From: Leifsonia sp. Leaf264
GTDB taxonomy: Bacteria > Actinomycetota > Actinomycetes > Actinomycetales > Microbacteriaceae
NCBI RefSeq assembly: GCF_001422325.1
Contig: NZ_LMMR01000001.1
Coordinates: 187,256-251,255, forward strand
Length of the DNA stretch: 64,000 nt
Reading direction: 5' to 3'
Positions 1 to 8,342 of this stretch are shown one piece after another. A program made the translations under genes and the position numbers. The notes under the pieces are model-generated. The model was not told the DNA's origin, searched no databases, and worked only from the letters and a program-made list of their open reading frames with translations. The stretch's first letter is position 1. Each line of letters begins with the position of its first letter.

Positions 1-1279
1 ACGCCGCTCCCCCGACGCCGTCGTCCACGACCCAGAGGTCGAGCCAGCGCTGCTCGCCATCTGCCGTCGCACCAGTGGCGGCATCCGTCGGGCGGGTCGC
101 GATGATCAGGCGGATGCCGGTCGCGCCGGCGTGCTTGACGGCATTGGTGACCAGTTCCGCGGCGATGAAGTAGGCGCTGCGTTCGATCTCCCCCGGCAGC
201 CTCTCCTCGGGGTCGAGCGACGACTCCAGCCGCACCGGGACCGGACTGCGGGTCGCGAGCGAGTCGAGCGCGCTCACCAGGCCGCGGTCCTGCAGGATGG
301 GCGGCGCGAAGCCGCGAGACAACGCCCGCAGCTCCTCGAGGGTGTCGTGCGCCTGCTGGCGTGCCTCGACGAGCAGCGACTTTGCCGCGGAGGGATCGGT
401 GTCGAGCCTCCGCTCGGCGGCCGCCAGGTCCATCTGCAGCCTCACGAGCCGCTGCTGCGGACCGTCGTGGATGTCGCGCTCGAGGCGTCGCAGCGAGCGG
501 TCCTCAGCGGCGACGGCGGCGCCTCGCGACGCGCTGAGGTCGGCGACCTCGCGGCGCAGCTCCTCGGAGCGCCAGCGGCCCAGCATCCCGCGGGCGACGC
601 CCTGGTGCATGAGGGTCAGCAGTCGAGTGACGAAGGGAAGCGTGATCAGGAATAGAACTCCGACGATGAACTCGAAGACGATCTCGCCGGCCATGTCGTC
701 GAACTGCCAGGCGTTGCCGGGGAACATCCAGTCGAGTACGACGTCGTGCAGCCAGAACTGGCGATCGCCCATCGGGATGTCGCGTGCCCAGATCCAGAAC
801 GTCACGCCGCCGAGGCCGACGGCGGTCCAGGCCACCGTGATGGTCCAGCTGACCACGCTGATGATCGGCGCGACGATCATGGTGTGCAGCAAGTACAGCC
901 AGTAGTGGCCGTCCGCCACGGGTCCGAAGACGAAGCGCCCCCAGTACCCGGAGTCGGCGTTGCGCGGCTGCCAGTGCGGCTGCGGGATGGCCGGGCGACC
1001 GGCCCAGCGCAGGCGCACCAGCTCCAGGGTGCCGAACCCTCGGCCGATGTACAGGCTCGCGATCACGACGAAGATGCCGAAGACGAGAACGAGCGACCCG
1101 ACGCCGGTCCAGAACAGCGGCGCCAGGATCGAGAGCCCGATGATCGCGATGGGCATGGTGAGGAGCAGGAAGCCGAGCTCCTGCGGGACGCGACGCCAGA
1201 GCGCGCCGTAGCCGGCCCAGCGTGACGGGCGCGCCTCGGCGGGCGTGGTGGCGACGGTGGCGATGCTCTCAGTGCTCAT
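1..1279 (-). CDS. Sensor histidine kinase, NarL/LiaS type (3' end outside window)
   Basis: Translating the minus strand from the ATG at 1279 gives an uninterrupted frame of 426 codons to the window edge; no stop is reached, so the C-terminus is missing. The N-terminal half has about four to five hydrophobic segments in two groups, resembling the 'putative sensor' membrane domain of actinobacterial kinases. A HisKA_3 dimerisation motif follows (RDIHDGPQQRL, phospho-acceptor His about residue 271), and the start of an HATPase domain with an N-box (TNAVKHAG, Asn about 379). This architecture is known to phosphorylate LuxR-type response regulators, and the partner is expected just beyond base 1. 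The start overlaps the 3' end of the multicopper oxidase gene by 11 bases, so the two are probably co-translated. Copper or envelope redox stress is an inferred signal only. Confidence 0.88.
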   Translation of the reverse strand, partial: MSTESIATVATTPAEARPSRWAGYGALWRRVPQELGFLLLTMPIAIIGLSILAPLFWTGVGSLVLVFGIFVVIASLYIGRGFGTLELVRLRWAGRPAIPQPHWQPRNADSGYWGRFVFGPVADGHYWLYLLHTMIVAPIISVVSWTITVAWTAVGLGGVTFWIWARDIPMGDRQFWLHDVVLDWMFPGNAWQFDDMAGEIVFEFIVGVLFLITLPFVTRLLTLMHQGVARGMLGRWRSEELRREVADLSASRGAAVAAEDRSLRRLERDIHDGPQQRLVRLQMDLAAAERRLDTDPSAAKSLLVEARQQAHDTLEELRALSRGFAPPILQDRGLVSALDSLATRSPVPVRLESSLDPEERLPGEIERSAYFIAAELVTNAVKHAGATGIRLIIATRPTDAATGATADGEQRWLDLWVVDDGVGGAA

Positions 1280-2864
1280 GGTGTGCGTTCTCTCCTGGTG
1301 TCATTGTGACGTGCTGGCCCGGCTTCACGACCACGAACTGGCCCATCATGCCGCGGTCCTCGTGCCAGAGCAGGTGGCAGTGATACATGTACGGATGCTT
1401 CGCGTCGCTGTAATCGTCGAAGCGCATCACGAGGTGGAAGTGCCGGTGCGGCGGCAGGTAGATGGTGTCCTTCCAGCCGCCGAGCTCGGGTGGCGGCGGT
1501 GATCCGTCGATGGCCGCGACCTGGAACTGCACGTCGTGGATGTGGAAGTTGTGCGGCCGGTCCATGTCGTTCACCACGTTCCAGACCTCGGTGTCCCCGA
1601 CGTTCACGACCTGGTCGATGCGGCCCATGTCCATCGGCTGCCCATTGATCTCGTAGCCGTCCAGGTGGAGTTCACGGGTGGTGGCGGCATCCGTCGGGTC
1701 GAGGCTGTCTATCGTCGTGAGCCGGGGTGTAACGGATGCCGCGGAGCCGAGCACCGCCCCGGCGCGCAGTTCGAGCACGTCGAAGCTGTCGGCGCCGCCA
1801 TTCTGCGCGCCGCCGTCGCCCTCGACGCCGAGGTCGGGCGTCGCGGACCGCAGCACCGTCGTCTCGCCCGGCAGCATGCGCACGACGATCTCGGCGCGCT
1901 CACCCGGAGAGAGCCGGAGGTGCTCGAGTGGTACCGGCCGCTCGAGCAGACCACCATCGGTCGCCACGAGGTCGTAGCTTCGATCGTCGTCGAAACCGAA
2001 GGAGTAGGTGCGTGCCGTCGACGCATTGAGCAGGCGCAGTCGCACCAGCTCGGTCGACACATCGAGGTAGGGGTCGGCCGTCCCGTTCACCAGCATCTCG
2101 TTGCCGAGTGCGCCCACGAAGCCCTTGTTGGTGCCCTTCAGCTCACCGGTGCTGTTGAACTGTGCGTCCTGCACGATGAGCGGCACGTCATCGACTCCGT
2201 ACTCCTGCGGGAGCGGGAGCGCGTCCTCCACGTCGTCCTGCACGTAGAACAGGCCGGCGAGGCCGTGCCGTACGTGCTCCTCGGTCTCGCCATGCGGGTG
2301 CGGGTGGTACCAGAGGGTGGCCGCGGGCTGATCGATGGTCCACGTCGGCGACCACTCGTCGCCAGGCTCGATCACCTGGTGCGGGCCGCCGTCCATCTCG
2401 GCCGGCAGGTGCATCCCGTGCCAGTGCACGGTGGTCGGCACGGCGAGTTCGTTACGGATATCGACGCGAACTCTCTCTCCACGATGGGCGACGAGCGTCG
2501 GACCGAGGTAGGAGCCGTTGAAGCCCCACGTCTCGGTCGTCACTCCCGGATGAAACTCGGTACTTCCGGTTTGGGCCGTGAGCTCGAAGATCCTCGTGCC
2601 GTCGGCATCGACAGTCGACTCGGCCAGCGGCGGGATGGCCAGCGGATTCGTGAAGTCGACGGTGCCCACGGTGTTCACCCGACCTCCGTCGAGCAGGCCG
2701 GGGATCATCGAGCAGCCGCCGAGCACACCGACGGTGCCGAGGAGGACCGCGGCGGATGCGGCCACGCCTGCGACCGCACGAGGACGGCGCAGACGCGAGC
2801 GGCGTCGTGGGGTGGTCGGCGGGATCGACGCGCTCGGCGAGTTCGGCGTGGTGCGCTCTGGCAT
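1269..2864 (-). CDS. Multicopper oxidase lipoprotein
   Basis: About 531 residues. An arginine-rich N-terminus, a hydrophobic stretch and a lipobox-like LGGC (Cys about 51) predict a lipoprotein on the outer face of the membrane. All four copper-ligand blocks of laccase/CueO-type oxidases are visible: HWHGMH (about 147), WYHPHPHG (about 186), HNFHIH (about 438) and HCHLLWHEDRGMM (about 495-507), the last with the Cys and axial Met of the type 1 site. It should oxidise a substrate, often Cu(I) or phenolics, with reduction of oxygen to water. I chose the ATG at 2864, preceded by GAGG at 8 bases, rather than the in-frame ATG at 2900, which has no ribosome site. It is transcribed into the histidine kinase gene. 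Confidence 0.92.
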   Translation of the reverse strand: MPERTTPNSPSASIPPTTPRRRSRLRRPRAVAGVAASAAVLLGTVGVLGGCSMIPGLLDGGRVNTVGTVDFTNPLAIPPLAESTVDADGTRIFELTAQTGSTEFHPGVTTETWGFNGSYLGPTLVAHRGERVRVDIRNELAVPTTVHWHGMHLPAEMDGGPHQVIEPGDEWSPTWTIDQPAATLWYHPHPHGETEEHVRHGLAGLFYVQDDVEDALPLPQEYGVDDVPLIVQDAQFNSTGELKGTNKGFVGALGNEMLVNGTADPYLDVSTELVRLRLLNASTARTYSFGFDDDRSYDLVATDGGLLERPVPLEHLRLSPGERAEIVVRMLPGETTVLRSATPDLGVEGDGGAQNGGADSFDVLELRAGAVLGSAASVTPRLTTIDSLDPTDAATTRELHLDGYEINGQPMDMGRIDQVVNVGDTEVWNVVNDMDRPHNFHIHDVQFQVAAIDGSPPPPELGGWKDTIYLPPHRHFHLVMRFDDYSDAKHPYMYHCHLLWHEDRGMMGQFVVVKPGQHVTMTPGENAHHEH

Positions 2865-3034
2865 GCCTCCAGCCTCGCGAGCGGGCGCTGGCGCGCCCAT
2901 CCGGCCGGCATCCGGACTCGGGGTGGGGTTATCCCCCTCATCCGTTCACAGGATGAGGCCGCCGATGACGCCTGCCAGAGGCACGTCCTGGCCTGGTCCT
3001 GCAGACGCGCTCACCGTGCCTGGCGGGCGAAGCC

Positions 3035-4489
3035 TCAGAGGGCGCGGTGGGTGAAGCGGCCGGCGAGGAGGGTGGCGGCCACGGGAAGCGTACGGAGGGC
3101 GTCGACGGACGCCGTGGTCGGGTCGGTCTCGACGATCACGAGGTCGGCGGGCTGGCCGACCTCGACGGTGCTGCGCGTCGAAGCGGCGACGGCCTCGGCC
3201 ACCGTGATCGACTGCTCCGGATGCCACGGCTCTCGTCCGTCGCGCGTGCGTCCGACGGCGGCGGCGATGCTCACCCACGGGTCGAGCGGTGCGACGGGAG
3301 CGTCCGAGCCGAGCGCGAGGACGGCCCCGGAGTCGAGCAGGCTGCGCAGCATGAAGGCACGGTCGGTGCGCCCGGACCAGTACCGCTCGGCCACGTCGCG
3401 GTCGTCCATCGCGTGCTCGGGTTGCACGCTCGCCGTCACGCCGAGCGCGGCGAAGCGGGCGACATCCGCCTCCGTCAGCAACTGCGCGTGTTCGACCGAT
3501 CCGCCGACGCCGACTGACGCGAAGGCGTCGAGGGCGAGCGAGTTCGCGTGGTCGCCGATGGCGTGCACGGCGGGCCGCAGCCCGCCGTCGCGCGCGGTCT
3601 CGAGCAACGGCACCAGCTCGTCAGGCTGCACCGTCAGCAGGCCGAAGGCCTCGGCATCCGCGAGTCCGGGGTACGGGTCGAGGCAGAACGCCGTGCGGGT
3701 ATTCAGCGAGCCGTCGGTGATGACCTTGAACGGTCCGACGCGCAACAGTCCGTCGGTGCCGGGCACGACGTCGCCCGTGCGCATCCCGGCGGCGATGGCG
3801 TCGGCGAGGTGCTGGCGGTAGACGCCGAACTCGACCCGCAGGCCGGTGAGGCCGCCACGGATGCGCCGCAGCCAGACGTCGCGGTTCCAGGTCATCTCGA
3901 GGTCGACGATGCCGACGACGCCCCGTCGGGCGGCGGCCGTCGCGGCCTCCCGGGCCCAGCCGTCGAGCACGTCGTCGGCCACGTCGTCGAGTGCGCGCAC
4001 GACGGCGAAGGCGTCGTCCTCACGAAGCAGGCCGGTGGGGTGGCCCGCGAAGCCGTGCAGCGCGAGGGCTGCGGAATCGAGCCAGACGCTGTGCAGGTCA
4101 CCGCTGACGAGGATCACGGGCACGGATGCGGCCACGACATCGAGCTGAGCTGCCGTCGGCGGCTCCGGCCACAGTCCGTCGCGGAAGCCGAAGCCCACGA
4201 CCTCCGTCGCGCCGGCGGCGATGCGCGCACCGACGAGGGCCACCACCTCGTCAGCCGAGGCTGCCGCGGACAGGTCGAGGCGGCGGGATGTCAGGGCCCA
4301 CTGGGTGAAGTGCACGTGGTTGTCCCAGAGGCCGGGGAGCACGACCCGGCCGTCGAGGTCGACGCGGTCAGCGGCATCCGTCACAGCGGTGCCGGCAGGT
4401 ACGATCGCGACGATCGCACCGCGCTCGACCACGATGTCGACGGCGGCCCCGGTCCCGAGGATGCGACCGCCGGCGAGCACCAGGGTCAT
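3035..4489 (-). CDS. Amidohydrolase 3 family metal-dependent hydrolase
   Basis: 484 residues. Metal-ligand motifs of the amidohydrolase superfamily are in place: HVH in NHVHFTQ (His 58 and 60), HAIGDH (309-314), EHAQ (His 334) and GSDAP (Asp 396), matching the YtcJ-like amidohydrolase 3 group. These enzymes hydrolyse amide or ester-like bonds in small cyclic or N-acyl substrates; the actual substrate cannot be read from sequence. The ATG at 4489 overlaps the stop of the upstream FMN-binding gene by four bases (ATGA), so translation is coupled. A much longer open frame exists upstream but reads antisense-like composition and should not be used. Confidence 0.85.
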   Translation of the reverse strand: MTLVLAGGRILGTGAAVDIVVERGAIVAIVPAGTAVTDAADRVDLDGRVVLPGLWDNHVHFTQWALTSRRLDLSAAASADEVVALVGARIAAGATEVVGFGFRDGLWPEPPTAAQLDVVAASVPVILVSGDLHSVWLDSAALALHGFAGHPTGLLREDDAFAVVRALDDVADDVLDGWAREAATAAARRGVVGIVDLEMTWNRDVWLRRIRGGLTGLRVEFGVYRQHLADAIAAGMRTGDVVPGTDGLLRVGPFKVITDGSLNTRTAFCLDPYPGLADAEAFGLLTVQPDELVPLLETARDGGLRPAVHAIGDHANSLALDAFASVGVGGSVEHAQLLTEADVARFAALGVTASVQPEHAMDDRDVAERYWSGRTDRAFMLRSLLDSGAVLALGSDAPVAPLDPWVSIAAAVGRTRDGREPWHPEQSITVAEAVAASTRSTVEVGQPADLVIVETDPTTASVDALRTLPVAATLLAGRFTHRAL

Positions 4490-5118
4490 ACGGCTTCCCC
4501 GCGGGCGCGGCGCATCTCGCGGGCGAGTTCCCGGCTGGTGTACACCGAGCCGTTCTCCAGCTCGTCGATGATGCGGTCGACCGTGGCGGCGGGTCGGTTC
4601 TGGCTCATCTTGTCCTTCGCGACGAACCTGTCCACGCGCATCCTGAAGCCGACGGTGCCGACGACGATGCGCTCCGCGTACGCCGTGTTCTCCAGCGTGC
4701 GGTTCATCCGGAACGGCTCGGGCATGCGGTCCTCGAAGTGATCGACGAGGCGCTCGAGCACCTGCAGGTTCTCGGCGTCGGAGAGGAGCTCGGGGGTGCC
4801 GTGCAGGTGCGCGACGACGAAGTTCCAGGTGGGAACCGCCGGACCGCCGTCGTACCAGCCGGGCGAGATGTAGCCGTGCGGACCCTGCACGACGATGAGC
4901 ACCTCGTGGCGACCCAGTTCGTGCAGTAACTCGTCGGGCCGACCGACGTGGCTCTCGATGACGATGCCGTCGAGGTCCTCCCGCAGCACGATCGGGTAGT
5001 GCGACGCGACGAGCTCGCCGGCATCCGTTCGACTGACGATCGTGACCCACGGGTTCTCACGGATGAGCCGTTTGACGCCCTCGTCGCTCGCCAGAAGGAA
5101 GCTGGGGTTCTGTCTCAT
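4486..5118 (-). CDS. FMN-binding negative transcriptional regulator-like protein (PaiB family)
   Basis: 210 residues, the usual length for the PaiB / FMN_bind_2 family. The N-terminus (MRQNPSFLLASDEGVKRLI) and the block HEVLIVVQGPHGYISPGWY match this family, whose fold is a split barrel that binds FMN. Bacillus PaiB was described as a regulator of protease and sporulation genes, but many members may simply be flavoproteins, so a DNA-binding role is not established here. ATG 5118 is chosen because GAGGAG lies six bases upstream; a longer frame to 5214 has no ribosome site. It follows the glycosylase gene by 55 bases and overlaps the amidohydrolase start. Confidence 0.82.
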   Translation of the reverse strand: MRQNPSFLLASDEGVKRLIRENPWVTIVSRTDAGELVASHYPIVLREDLDGIVIESHVGRPDELLHELGRHEVLIVVQGPHGYISPGWYDGGPAVPTWNFVVAHLHGTPELLSDAENLQVLERLVDHFEDRMPEPFRMNRTLENTAYAERIVVGTVGFRMRVDRFVAKDKMSQNRPAATVDRIIDELENGSVYTSRELAREMRRARGEAV

Positions 5119-5173
5119 GCTGCTGCTCCTCGGTCGACTGTCGCGCCTGGCTCGCTCACGTGGGCGTCGGTGC

Positions 5174-6148
5174 TCACGCCTGGCACCGCGGACACCAGTA
5201 CAACTTGCGGGCACCCATCTCCTCGAGCACGATGTGGGTGCCGCACACGCGGCAGGGCAGACCCTCGCGCTTGTAGACCCAGTGCCTGTCGGCGCGGTTG
5301 GCCATGGCGTTGCGGTACGAGACGCCGTCGAGGCCGTCCATCGTCATCATCTGGCCGGTCTCCACGCCGATGCGCAGCAGGTGCGCCCAGTCGCGCCAGA
5401 GTCCGCGCACGGTCTCCTCGGGCACGAGCCTGCCCGGTGTGTGCGGGTTCACCCGCGCTCGGAACAGCATCTCGGCTCGGTAGACGTTGCCGATTCCGCT
5501 CACCACCGACTGGTCCATGAGCAGCAGCGCGATCGGCGTCGGCTTCCGGCGCACCGTGGCGGTGAACCGCTCCTCCGACTCGACCTCGTCGTCGTTGAGC
5601 GGGTCGGGGCCGAGCCTGCCGATCACCTCGGCCACGCGGGCGGCGTCGACGACCTCGCAGGCCGTCGGTCCGCGCAGGTCGGCGCAGACCGTGTCGGTCA
5701 GCAGGCGCGCCCGCACCTGGCCGACCGGCTCGGGTGGGAACGTGTCGGAGAGCTCGCCGGGCTTCTCCGATTCCGACATGCGCACGCGGGTGCGCCGCGG
5801 GGCGCCGATCGAGTGCAGCGAGTTCTCGCCGGCGGAGTCGAGGATGGTGCCGCGCTGGTTGGTCTGGCCCATTCGGCCGTTGGCGGATGCGATGGTCGCG
5901 TCCAGCTGGATCTCGCCGGCGAAGTCCCACGCCCCGTACATGCCGAGGTGCACGCGCAACCACAGTCCGTTGTCGAACTCGAGGAACATCTGCTTGCCGA
6001 CGGCGCGGGCGTCGACCATCGTGCGACCACTGATGAGTGCGGCATCCGAGGCGAAACGCCCCTGCGGACTCGAGACGGCGACCTGCTTGCCGAGGTAGTT
6101 GCGGGCGAACTGCCGGGTGATGCGATGGACGGAATGGCCCTCGGGCAT
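5174..6148 (-). CDS. Fpg/Nei family DNA glycosylase (endonuclease VIII-like)
   Basis: 324 residues. The mature N-terminus PEG (Pro 2 nucleophile, Glu 3) and the C-terminal zinc finger with C299-x2-C302-x16-C319-x2-C322 define a bifunctional Fpg/Nei glycosylase/AP-lyase of base excision repair. The start MPEGHSVHR is typical of the actinobacterial Nei-like subgroup rather than classical Fpg (MPELPEVE). It removes oxidised bases, probably pyrimidines, but substrate preference is inferred from the subgroup only. The ATG lies five bases after the rpiB stop, so the two form an operon. Confidence 0.9.
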   Translation of the reverse strand: MPEGHSVHRITRQFARNYLGKQVAVSSPQGRFASDAALISGRTMVDARAVGKQMFLEFDNGLWLRVHLGMYGAWDFAGEIQLDATIASANGRMGQTNQRGTILDSAGENSLHSIGAPRRTRVRMSESEKPGELSDTFPPEPVGQVRARLLTDTVCADLRGPTACEVVDAARVAEVIGRLGPDPLNDDEVESEERFTATVRRKPTPIALLLMDQSVVSGIGNVYRAEMLFRARVNPHTPGRLVPEETVRGLWRDWAHLLRIGVETGQMMTMDGLDGVSYRNAMANRADRHWVYKREGLPCRVCGTHIVLEEMGARKLYWCPRCQA

Positions 6149-6153
6149 CGGCG

Positions 6154-6699
6154 CTACGCCTTGGCGGCGTGGGTGTCGACGTCAGCGTGGACGTCGGCCA
6201 GGGCGTCGTTCTGCGCTGACACGTACTTGCCGGCGATCACGCCCGTCTGCTCGAACTCGGCCAACTGTGCGATGCGGCGCGCGTGGCGCTCCTCGCCCGA
6301 GAACGGCTCGGCGATGAAGGCGTCGATGAAGCTCGTCGCCTCGTCGACAGTGTGCTGTCGGGCACCGATCGAGATCACATTGGCGTCGTTGTGCTGGCGT
6401 GCGAGCAGCGCCGTGCTGTGGTTCCAGACCAGGGCAGCACGGATGCCGGCCACCTTGTTGGCGGCGATCTGCTCGCCGTTGCCCGATCCGCCGAACACCA
6501 CGCCGAGGGCCTCGACCCCGTCACGCTGGTCACGCGCGACGGCGATGGCCGCGTTGATGCAGAACGACGGGTAGTCGTCGAGCGCGTCGTAGCTCGTCGG
6601 CCCGTGATCGACGACGTCGTGGCCTGCGGCCGTGAGGTGGGTCGCGAGATGCTCGCTGAACTCCAGACCGGCGTGATCGGTGGCGATGTGGATGCGCAT
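6154..6699 (-). CDS. rpiB: Ribose-5-phosphate isomerase B
   Basis: 181 residues. N-terminal MRIHIATDHAG and the glycine-rich phosphate loop FGGSGNGEQIAANKV match RpiB of the Mycobacterium tuberculosis type, which interconverts ribose 5-phosphate and ribulose 5-phosphate in the pentose phosphate pathway. The protein carries a tail of some 25-30 residues beyond the usual core of about 150. ATG 6699 is preferred over the ATG at 6768 because family similarity begins here and a TACACT -10 box ends seven bases upstream, implying a leaderless message. First gene of the rpiB-glycosylase unit. Confidence 0.93.
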   Translation of the reverse strand: MRIHIATDHAGLEFSEHLATHLTAAGHDVVDHGPTSYDALDDYPSFCINAAIAVARDQRDGVEALGVVFGGSGNGEQIAANKVAGIRAALVWNHSTALLARQHNDANVISIGARQHTVDEATSFIDAFIAEPFSGEERHARRIAQLAEFEQTGVIAGKYVSAQNDALADVHADVDTHAAKA

Positions 6700-6706
6700 G
6701 CCATCC

Positions 6707-6712
6707 AGTGTA
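6707..6712 (-). promoter_or_regulatory. Predicted leaderless promoter -10 box of rpiB
   Basis: On the minus strand TACACT ends seven bases before the rpiB ATG, with no convincing ribosome site between. Transcription would begin at or within a base or two of the start codon. No clear -35 hexamer is seen. Confidence 0.6.
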
Positions 6713-6782
6713 TTGACGACGGATGCCGCATTTCGCCGCCGGGACGGCATCCGCCTCAGCATTCTCACGGATGTCGCCGGGA

Positions 6783-6788
6783 TAGAAT
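6783..6788 (+). promoter_or_regulatory. Predicted leaderless promoter -10 box of the SDR gene
   Basis: TAGAAT is followed by CCTCGG and the ATG at 6795. The six-base gap puts the expected transcription start on the start codon. It is divergent from the rpiB promoter, the two boxes being 70 bases apart. Confidence 0.6.
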
Positions 6789-6794
6789 CCTCGG

Positions 6795-8279
6795 ATGCCC
6801 TCAGACCCCTCGTCCCCTGATTCCGCGCCGCAGATCGACCCGGCCGAACTCGAGACGACCCTTCGCGTTCTCGCCGCTCTCAGCGACCTCGACGAGAACG
6901 ACCCCGACTTCGACACCGTGCGCCGTGCGACGGCCAAGATGTTCAAGTCGGTCAAGGTGACGCGCCGGGCCGAGAAGCGTCGCGTCATCGCCGATGCCGA
7001 TCGTCAGGTCATCGCCGCGACGGCGACGGGCGCCCCCACCCGCATCGACGACGAGACCCGCGGCGCCGACCTCGTGAGCGGAACGGATGCCCGCATCGCC
7101 GGTGAGCTTCAGGTCGCCCGGCCCTGCTACATCTGCAAGGAGCGCTACACGCTCGTCGACTCCTTCTACCACCAGCTCTGCCCGAGCTGCGCCGCGATGA
7201 GCCACGCCAAGCGCGACGCTCGCACCGATCTCACCGGCAAGCGCGCGCTGCTCACCGGCGGCCGCGCGAAGATCGGGATGTACATCGCACTGCGCCTGCT
7301 GCGCGATGGTGCCCACACCACCATCACGACGCGCTTCCCGCGGGACGCTGCTCGGCGCTTCGCCGCCATGCCCGACTCGGCCGACTGGTTGCATCGCGTG
7401 CGCATCGTCGGCATCGACCTGCGTGATCCCGCCCAGGTCATCGCCCTCGCCGACGACGTCGCCGCGCAGGGACCGCTCGACATCCTCATCAACAACGCCG
7501 CCCAGACCGTGCGTCGCTCCCCCGGTGCCTACTCGCCCCTCGTCGACGCCGAGTCGTCGCCACTGCCCGACGGCCCCCTGCCCGAGATCGTGAGCTTCGG
7601 CCACACGAACGACGCGCATCCGCTCGCCCTCGCCGACTCCGTCGCGAGCCACCCCATCCTCTCGTCCGGCCTGTTCGCTGGCACGATGACCGCCGACGAC
7701 CTCACGGCTCTCGCCCTTGCGCCGGGCTCGAGCTCGCTGGCCAAGCTGGCGGACCGCACCGCCATCGACGCCGGCGGCCTCGTGCCCGACCTGCACCACA
7801 CCAACAGCTGGGTCGCCAACGTGGAGGATGTCGATCCGCTGGAGATGCTCGAGGTGCAGCTGTGCAACACCACAGCACCGTTCATCCTCGTCAGCCGCCT
7901 GCGCCCGGCTCTCGCCGCCAGTGAGGCCCGTCGCACCTACATCGTCAACGTGTCGGCCATGGAGGGCGTCTTCGGTCGCGGATACAAGGGCCCCGGGCAT
8001 CCGCACACCAACATGGCCAAGGCCGCGCTCAACATGCTCACCAGGACCAGCGCCAAGGAGATGCTGTCCGACGGCATCCTCATGACGAGCGTCGACACCG
8101 GCTGGATCACCGATGAGCGCCCGCACCCCACCAAGGTGCGCCTCGCCGAGGAGGGCTTCCACGCCCCGCTCGACCTCGTCGACGGCGCGGCGCGCGTCTA
8201 CGACCCGATCGTGCGCGGCGAGGCCGGCGAAGACGTCACGGGAGTGTTCCTGAAGGACTACAAGCGCTCCGACTGGTGA
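6795..8279 (+). CDS. Zinc-ribbon-containing atypical short-chain dehydrogenase/reductase
   Basis: 494 residues, about twice a classical SDR. Residues 1-100 are acidic and helical-looking. A four-cysteine ribbon follows (CYIC at 111-114, CPSC at 129-132), then a Rossmann domain beginning at DLTGKRALLTGGRAKIG. The SDR hallmark NNAA is present (ILINNAAQT), and Ser 387 in VNVSAMEG fits the catalytic serine, but the YxxxK position reads TNMAK (Thr 405, Lys 409). The nearest tyrosine (397) has wrong spacing. It may therefore bind NAD(P) without classical SDR catalysis, or use a different residue. The ribbon suggests protein or nucleic acid contacts. Function unknown; family assignment is firm, activity is not. 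Confidence 0.8.
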   Translation: MPSDPSSPDSAPQIDPAELETTLRVLAALSDLDENDPDFDTVRRATAKMFKSVKVTRRAEKRRVIADADRQVIAATATGAPTRIDDETRGADLVSGTDARIAGELQVARPCYICKERYTLVDSFYHQLCPSCAAMSHAKRDARTDLTGKRALLTGGRAKIGMYIALRLLRDGAHTTITTRFPRDAARRFAAMPDSADWLHRVRIVGIDLRDPAQVIALADDVAAQGPLDILINNAAQTVRRSPGAYSPLVDAESSPLPDGPLPEIVSFGHTNDAHPLALADSVASHPILSSGLFAGTMTADDLTALALAPGSSSLAKLADRTAIDAGGLVPDLHHTNSWVANVEDVDPLEMLEVQLCNTTAPFILVSRLRPALAASEARRTYIVNVSAMEGVFGRGYKGPGHPHTNMAKAALNMLTRTSAKEMLSDGILMTSVDTGWITDERPHPTKVRLAEEGFHAPLDLVDGAARVYDPIVRGEAGEDVTGVFLKDYKRSDW

Positions 8280-8342
8280 TTAGGCTGGATGTTCGGACAC
8301 GATCCGACCCATCCACTCCCTCACACGCCGCAGGAGGCACCG

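Noticed and set aside
1536-3821. Long plus-strand open frame opposite the oxidase and amidohydrolase genes
   Set aside because: Antisense to genes with clear family motifs; composition is low-complexity Arg/Gly/Val and no domain is visible. High GC content lengthens such frames.
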